Below are positions 58,453 to 64,000 of a stretch of DNA of 64,000 bases, piece after piece. Source of the DNA: Gyromitra esculenta (lineage: Eukaryota > Ascomycota > Pezizomycetes > Pezizales > Discinaceae); assembly GCA_038503075.1 (NCBI GenBank), contig JBCAML010000003.1, positions 2,728,001-2,792,000 of the forward strand, given 5' to 3'. Both the position numbers and the translations under genes were made by a program. The notes under the pieces are model-generated. The model saw only the letters and a program-made list of their open reading frames with translations. It was not told the DNA's origin and searched no databases. Numbering within the stretch: the first letter of the stretch is position 1; the number at the start of each line of letters is the position of its first letter.

Positions 58453-60882
58453 TTTGTATATATATGAGGTCCAGCAAAATCTGGCCGAGGTTAGCGAAGC
58501 TGGCCCCAGGAGATTTTCTGGACAAAGGAGGAGCTTTTTATCGCAGCATTCTATTTGCGCCACGCCATAGTTAAGACATACGCGGCCCCCAACACCCGAA
58601 AGGTGTGGGTTCCCATTGAAGCTAGGAATTGGACAAAAAAAGCCTGTGGTTTAAAAGGGGTGTCGGGAGTGGTACAAAAAAAAAAGCAAATAATCCCCAG
58701 TCTTGGGATCGTGAGATACACGAGGAAACAGCCAGCTGGGATTCCTCAACGCAGATTTCTTTGTTCAGGATATAGCCGCACTTTGCTACCCCAAATTCCA
58801 AGAATCTGGAGGATTTCATGGGATAGAAAATTACTCTATGATAGAAAAAACCATTTTTGTCTCAACTAAGGTCATACAGAACAGCAAGGGATCCGGATAC
58901 TGCGGTACGGATGCGTGCGGTTTGATTGAACGATAAGAACGAACCACTCTAGCATAAGTACATCTACCCTAGGGTTATGTCGCCTGGTTAGGGTTATACA
59001 GCGTACTTGTGCTCTAGCACAAGTAACTGAAAACAAGGGTAAGATTTTGGCCAACCAAATTTTGAAGTGCTGCTGCGGGACGAATTAAAAAACGTTACCA
59101 CCAAAAGGCATTTTCAGGTACTTATTCTAGAGCACGAGTACTGCAAAAAATATCTGGGAACGTGGGGCTTGGGTTTTCAGGGTTATTATTGGCCCCCAGA
59201 GTTTTCGAGGATGATCCCAGCAGTTGGAATGACCGCAAAGTCCAGCATGTAGACTCTGGTTACTCGATCTTTCTTGCCATACGCTGTAGTAATCGTGCAG
59301 AGAGGTTCCAGATACTCTTTTAGCAAGAAAGCCACTTCCGTGGTGTGTGTTAGGATATCTATGAATGCCAGACCAACTGTTGGTTCATGTTTTTATTGCT
59401 ATATAGATATATATATGCATAGTGCCATGATAACAACCAACTCCCTCCGTCCGAACCCTACCCCAGAAAAGATATAAGCCACGCTCTCTTGCGTGATGTC
59501 TGTTTTGCTATTCGATTTTTGTAGCGAAATAGGGTTAGGGTTTAAATAACTACAGTTACCCGGCTAGAGCCTAGGTACTATTGCTCCAAGCTTCACTTCC
59601 AAAGATAAATAGATAGATAGATTAATCATACACGCACTCCCAAAGATAGTTATAGCTATGGCTGTCTCATTTCTAGAAAAATATTGCTTTCTATAATATA
59701 AATGCAGAAGAAAATATCGACCACCTCAGCGACGGAGGGTTTCCCTCTATGCCGGAGCTGTTTTAGTTACAAATTTAATAATTCCCTTACAATTGCCTAA
59801 TAAACGTCAGAAAACCAACGATTGACAACCTTAACTCGACCGATCTTACACAGTAAAGTAAAGCAAAATGGCATAATCCTCAATAAATGTATTTACCCGC
59901 CTGATTGTAAGAAAGAATGAAAAAGAAAAAGAAAAGAAAAAAACTGAAGAGAAATGCATTCGACTCCTCGTATCTATCATTTGATGGGAGCGAAATTGCT
60001 TGGGGCTCGTTTGGGCCGTGGTTGAATCGATTGTATACTATTTCAACCACTAATAATTAAGATCAGGTGCTCAATCGTGATCTATGAACCCCCCTCCCCG
60101 CGGCCCGTTCGACAGCAACCGATGGTTATGGCAATCAAGAAAAGGTAGAAGTAACCCCTCTAAATAATATTTTTCAATTTTTCATCACGTGTTATACGCA
60201 AAGCGTGTATCATCTATACCAAACTACTCAGTTGTGATTAGCGGATAAGCCAGCGAATAGTTTTATTATTAGACACTACAATTCTAAGTAGGGCTATTCG
60301 AATTCCATAATATATTTTTGTGCCTTGTCCATTAATGTTTTGTAGATCTCACCTATCAAGATGAATTTAGTTAGTTGGACGGAGGCCTACTCCGATTGGC
60401 GTGCAACTAGTAGAGCCAATTTCAAAACAGGTTGAGCTAGCTATTAGTTGACTAATTTGTAAATTGAGAAACTCTGGCATCAGTAAACCGACCTTCAAAG
60501 TGACTTTAGCGGGGCTGGTTCGCAATGCAGCAACCAACGGTAGTAGCTATAGGGATGGGGGCGGGTTAGTTTCGGTATGATTACAGTCACCTCGCCTCAC
60601 CAAAGCACAAGTAGTGCTTACAGTCTAGATAAATCGGCTGATAGTTATATACGCAACATATACTCTACTCTAATAGCCGTAACATATCTGTCAATGGTAG
60701 TAATAACAATATAATAACCCCAAGATCCCTAATCCTAAAACAACCCAGATTACCATAACCAAAGTCGATATAAAAATGCATGTACAAGTGAAATTTCAAG
60801 CCTACGTGCATCCCGAATCTGTGCTCTACGCTTCATACTTATACGAGTCAACCATCAAGCTACACTCAAGCTCGAAGGTTCA
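58453..60882. other. AT-rich spacer with dispersed repeat
   Basis: No gene seen over 2.4 kb. It contains the second copy of the dispersed repeat (59143-59305), a few interstitial TTAGGG-like words near 58985 and 59530, and A-rich runs. Confidence 0.5.
59143..59305 (+). repeat. Dispersed repeat, copy 2 (partner at 23978-24145)
   Basis: Collinear with the segment at 23978-24145 over about 150 bp. This copy is the more GC-rich (for example GGCCCCCAGAG against GGCTCCCTAGAG), so it may be the less mutated of the two. Confidence 0.65.
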
Positions 60883-63800
60883 TTACTCTATCTCTGGCCA
60901 ACACCCACGCTCTCCGGTGTTAATGTCGCCCTGGTGAACAACTAGCACCACGCTCGCACCATGTTGTAAAGGGTTTCCCTCCCAGACGACAAAGTCCTCA
61001 ACCCCAGCCATCGCATCTAGACCCAAAATTTTCGGTATTTCCACCGTTGCTAACTTCACCGCAAACGCTTCCTCCTCTTGCATCGTCGGGAAACCTATAT
61101 ATTTTGCAGCCCAGGCAGCCTCGAGGAATAGGTTTCGAACAAAAACATCATCTACATGCAAATAGCTATTTAGCGCCAAGTTCTAGTCTAATTAACTGCA
61201 AGAAGGAAACTAAACTTACCGGTGACGGCTAAGCCGAATGTTACACCAGCACTATAAAGGACTTCAACAATCGATTTCGTAATCGGCGGTCCAGTAAGGC
61301 TATCACGATTACACCCTTAAGAAGATCCTCTTGTGTAAAACCTTATGCAAAATGGTGAGGTAATATTACCAATTTCGATTCTCCCAATCCCCTGGCTCAC
61401 ATCGCCACGGTGCAAGTATGACTGGGATTTTAGCAGCAGCGAGTTCATCTGCAACCTAAGATATCTCAAAACATCAATATTTCAGCCTACCTCGATGATT
61501 GGGTGATTATATAAACGATTACCTCCCAAGACTCGATACCCCCATAAATAACCAATCTTACATTAGAAAACTCCTTCTTGATTTTGATCAACTGCACAAT
61601 ATCATCCTAAAAGGTCAACCCTTATTAACATTGACTTCTATCCTCGCGTACCCCTTCATGAACAGAAGATTTTTACCTTGCTGTTGGCCTTTACTACAAC
61701 CGGAACATTACCATTAGCAGCTCGGTTAAAAAGCGTACTATTCATTTTGGAATCATTTCTGTTATCCAAAAATAGTCTTCGTAAACTTTTTAGCTGAGAC
61801 GAGGTGGTCGGGTTCAAGCCACCTGCACCGAAGTCCTATTAACGATGTGTCTTTTAGTCCCTGCCAATGATAATAGTTACTTTTTCCACCCCGACCAATA
61901 ACGAAATGCAGGGCAGCATCCTCTAGCGTCGATTAGCTGGCAAAATAGTGGTGTAGATATATAATAGGCTAAAAACCTTTGAAGATCGCTTCATTCTCAA
62001 GTATATTCTTAGCCACCGTTCTAAATCCTACACTCACTCCCTGCAAGAACCCTCCCGCATGCAACGGAGGTGTAATAATTTTTGTTACACCTCCAGCCTT
62101 CGCTCTTTCAATAATCTTGTTTCCGAAATGCAATCCGTATTTGGAATATATGACCGACGCCTCATTTAGAGGGCCGACAGTAGGTGATACGATGCTATCT
62201 TGGGTTGCCGCTTCGGCTCTAATTTCCGACAGTCCGATTCCAACCGAGAGTGCAGTTATCCCAGGGACTAGGCGGCCGTCAGATAATGTTACTGTTTTTG
62301 AAGTGGCGGCGGTAGGGTGTAGCTCTAGGCAGACAGATTCGACATCGATGCAGAGGGGCTTGTTATTTTTTAATAAAAGGACCAGTCCTTCGTTTGTGGA
62401 ATGACGGAGTTCGGACGGAAGTATTTCTGGAGGGAGGAGTGACTTTGTGATTCCTTTAATAACAGTTATTACATTTTTTTTCTGGATCGATGAGCATAGT
62501 TCACGTTTGAGGTCCTGGTTGGTATCAGGTCGCATCTTTGGATCAGGTGTGTTTGACTGCTTTTTTGTAATAATGTGAGCTTTATTCTTTTCTTCTCTCT
62601 CCATGTCGAATAAAGGTTTCCCGTCGATATAGACTTGTATGGGTGTTGCACCGACAGAGAGCGGGTGAGAATCCCAAACCACCTTTTGGAATCAAATATC
62701 AATTTCCTTGCACTCTTTCAAAAGGCAAGCAAAAGGAGTATACCAGATCAGCATCATATCCTGTTCGCAGATATCCAATCTGATTATCAAGTCCTAACGC
62801 TCTTGCAGGAGTAGAAGTAACTGCAGCTAGTGCAAGGTCCGCAGGTAACTGGAAACCATGAGCCGTCGCGGCCTGTGAGCTGTTTCCAACTAGTTAGGGT
62901 CTAGAATAGCTGATTGAAGGGCTGTCTTCATACAGGAGGTATTTTGCATTAGTTACCGGGTGGTCCTATACTAGTATTAGAGTAATATCACCCAAAAGCA
63001 CCCTTGCTCTCTAGAGACATACGGATTTGTAAACTACTGGGAGACCGGCTTCTGAGAGTATCTTCCCTGCCCAAAGACTGGCTTGATACGTTTCCCTCTC
63101 TGTCGGTTAATTTTCGTCAACAGCTTGCTAACATTAGGTAACATTAGTAATAGAATGTCTTACTGTAGCAGGCAAGATCCGCAAACGTTGCCACGGCGAC
63201 GTTACTAATTAATACGTTAGTTCATATATTATTGCTCATCTCAAGGACCACTCACTGGTCTACCCTCTTCAACATCTCCGGGATTCTCCATGCGTCTAAT
63301 GCATGATGAAAAGTCTCAACCCTCCACCCATACTCATCTGCATATCGAAGCATATTCTCCATATCCATAGTTTCATAGCAGTGGATATTGACTCTCACGT
63401 CCCCTCTCAAAATACTTAATGTGAGATCATACTCTATATCTTCTGGCAATCCATCCGTAACTCGATCCGACCCAAAATTCACCGCATTACTAGCCAGCGA
63501 ACACCAATGATCCTGTCTTTCGCGAAGCTGCCTCGCAGAAGCCATGTGGGCGCGGAAGGCATGTCCTAACCCCACGCGACTGGTTGTCTTCGAAGAGTAG
63601 AAATTTCTTGGATTCTCGCCACAAGCCTTGTTTTTATTAGCAAGATGTAAATTACTAGGTCAGGGGCGAGGAGAGAACGATTTGAGCCCATCGGATACGC
63701 TCAGGTGAATTCTCGGGCTCAACAAGAAGATCTGATACGGCGCTGTTTGGGTAAACAATGTTCTTGATTGCGTATGCTTCTCCTCCAATGATGTTGGTTG

Positions 63801-64000
63801 ATCCGGGTGATATGAGTGATGTTGTGACGCTGTTGTTTGAAGATGTCATTAGCGCACGTGAAATAAATGAAGGAAGCTATTGGTAGAACGGTTATTTACC
63901 CGCCAGAAGCAATGATGTTGATTGTTAGGTCATGTGGATTGACGGCATTAATAATTCGAGCCCATGGCGTCATCAGATCGGCAGTATCGTTTGTATCACT
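60883..64000 (-). CDS. Amidohydrolase superfamily protein, tandem-domain, 5' end outside window
   Basis: Many short exons on the minus strand form one long protein. N-terminal part: NIIASGGVTTSLISPGSTN, IIGGEAYAIKN, RIRWAQI|ACGENPRNF, VNIHCYETMDMENMLRYADE, VETFHHALDAWRIPEML, VVYKS|DHPVTNAKYLL, then TSTPARALGLDNQIGYLRTG and VVWDSHPLSVGATP. These are the metal-ligand and C-terminal strand motifs of imidazolonepropionase/dihydroorotase-like hydrolases. A second half follows: VPGITALSVGIGLSEI, KVNSKDDIVQL-type region (VVVKANSK|DDIVQLIKIKK), IPVILAPWRCEPGDWENRN, VRNLFLEAAWAAKYIGF, then IPKILGLDAMAGVEDFVVWE. This is again amidohydrolase-like but missing several clear histidine ligands. Splices such as AAACAG|CTCACAGGCC and GTGCAG|GTGGC keep the frame. 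Substrate unknown. Confidence 0.78.

Noticed and set aside
58985..59540. TTAGGG-like words suggesting a telomere relic
   Set aside because: Only isolated or doubled units, not an array.

Overview
The window reads as nuclear DNA of a filamentous ascomycete (Pezizomycotina). Genes are split by short GT-AG introns, mostly 44-103 nt, many with CTGAC/CTAAC-type branch sites. The protein set is typically fungal (DUF3425 bZIPs, DUF6604, SFH1, a SAD-3/Hrr1-type helicase, 14-TM drug transporter). GC-balanced gene blocks alternate with long AT-rich, gene-free blocks whose repeat copies differ largely by transitions, as expected after repeat-induced point mutation (RIP). I cannot name the species.

Layout. 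1-8.4 kb: a truncated F-box gene, a small Arg/Glu-rich protein, a bZIP_DUF3425 regulator and a secreted AA14-like copper monooxygenase. 8.4-18 kb: an AT-rich gene desert with degenerate repeats and a 44-bp palindrome. 18-29 kb: accessory genes separated by AT-rich spacers: a multi-pass membrane protein with a large glycosylated-looking domain, a GH27 alpha-galactosidase, a short-chain dehydrogenase and a second bZIP_DUF3425. 29-32.7 kb: a second desert holding one copy of a 159-bp MITE. 32.7-39 kb: a 2003-residue helicase with CCCH, NF-X1 and RZ-type zinc fingers (SAD-3/Hrr1/ZNFX1 family, RNA silencing). 39-43 kb: the second MITE copy and an MFS transporter. 43-58.5 kb: mostly housekeeping genes (DUF6604 protein, ASNSD1-like protein, CIA1, Rpn13, SFH1, a GT8-like glycosyltransferase). 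58.5-60.9 kb: an AT-rich spacer with a dispersed repeat also seen at 24 kb. 60.9-64 kb: a tandem amidohydrolase cut by the window end.

Exon structures were worked out by hand from reading frames, splice signals and family motifs. For all genes that end inside the window except the F-box gene, the summed coding length is a multiple of three. The most interesting observations are: (1) a 350-nt Rpn13 intron whose retention would stop translation one codon past the Pru domain region, giving a yeast-like short Rpn13; (2) the intact SAD-3-type silencing helicase beside RIP-like deserts; (3) two MITE families, one with two full-length copies; (4) two DUF3425 bZIP genes with an intron in exactly the same arginine codon; (5) the AA14-like enzyme with a six-cysteine tail.
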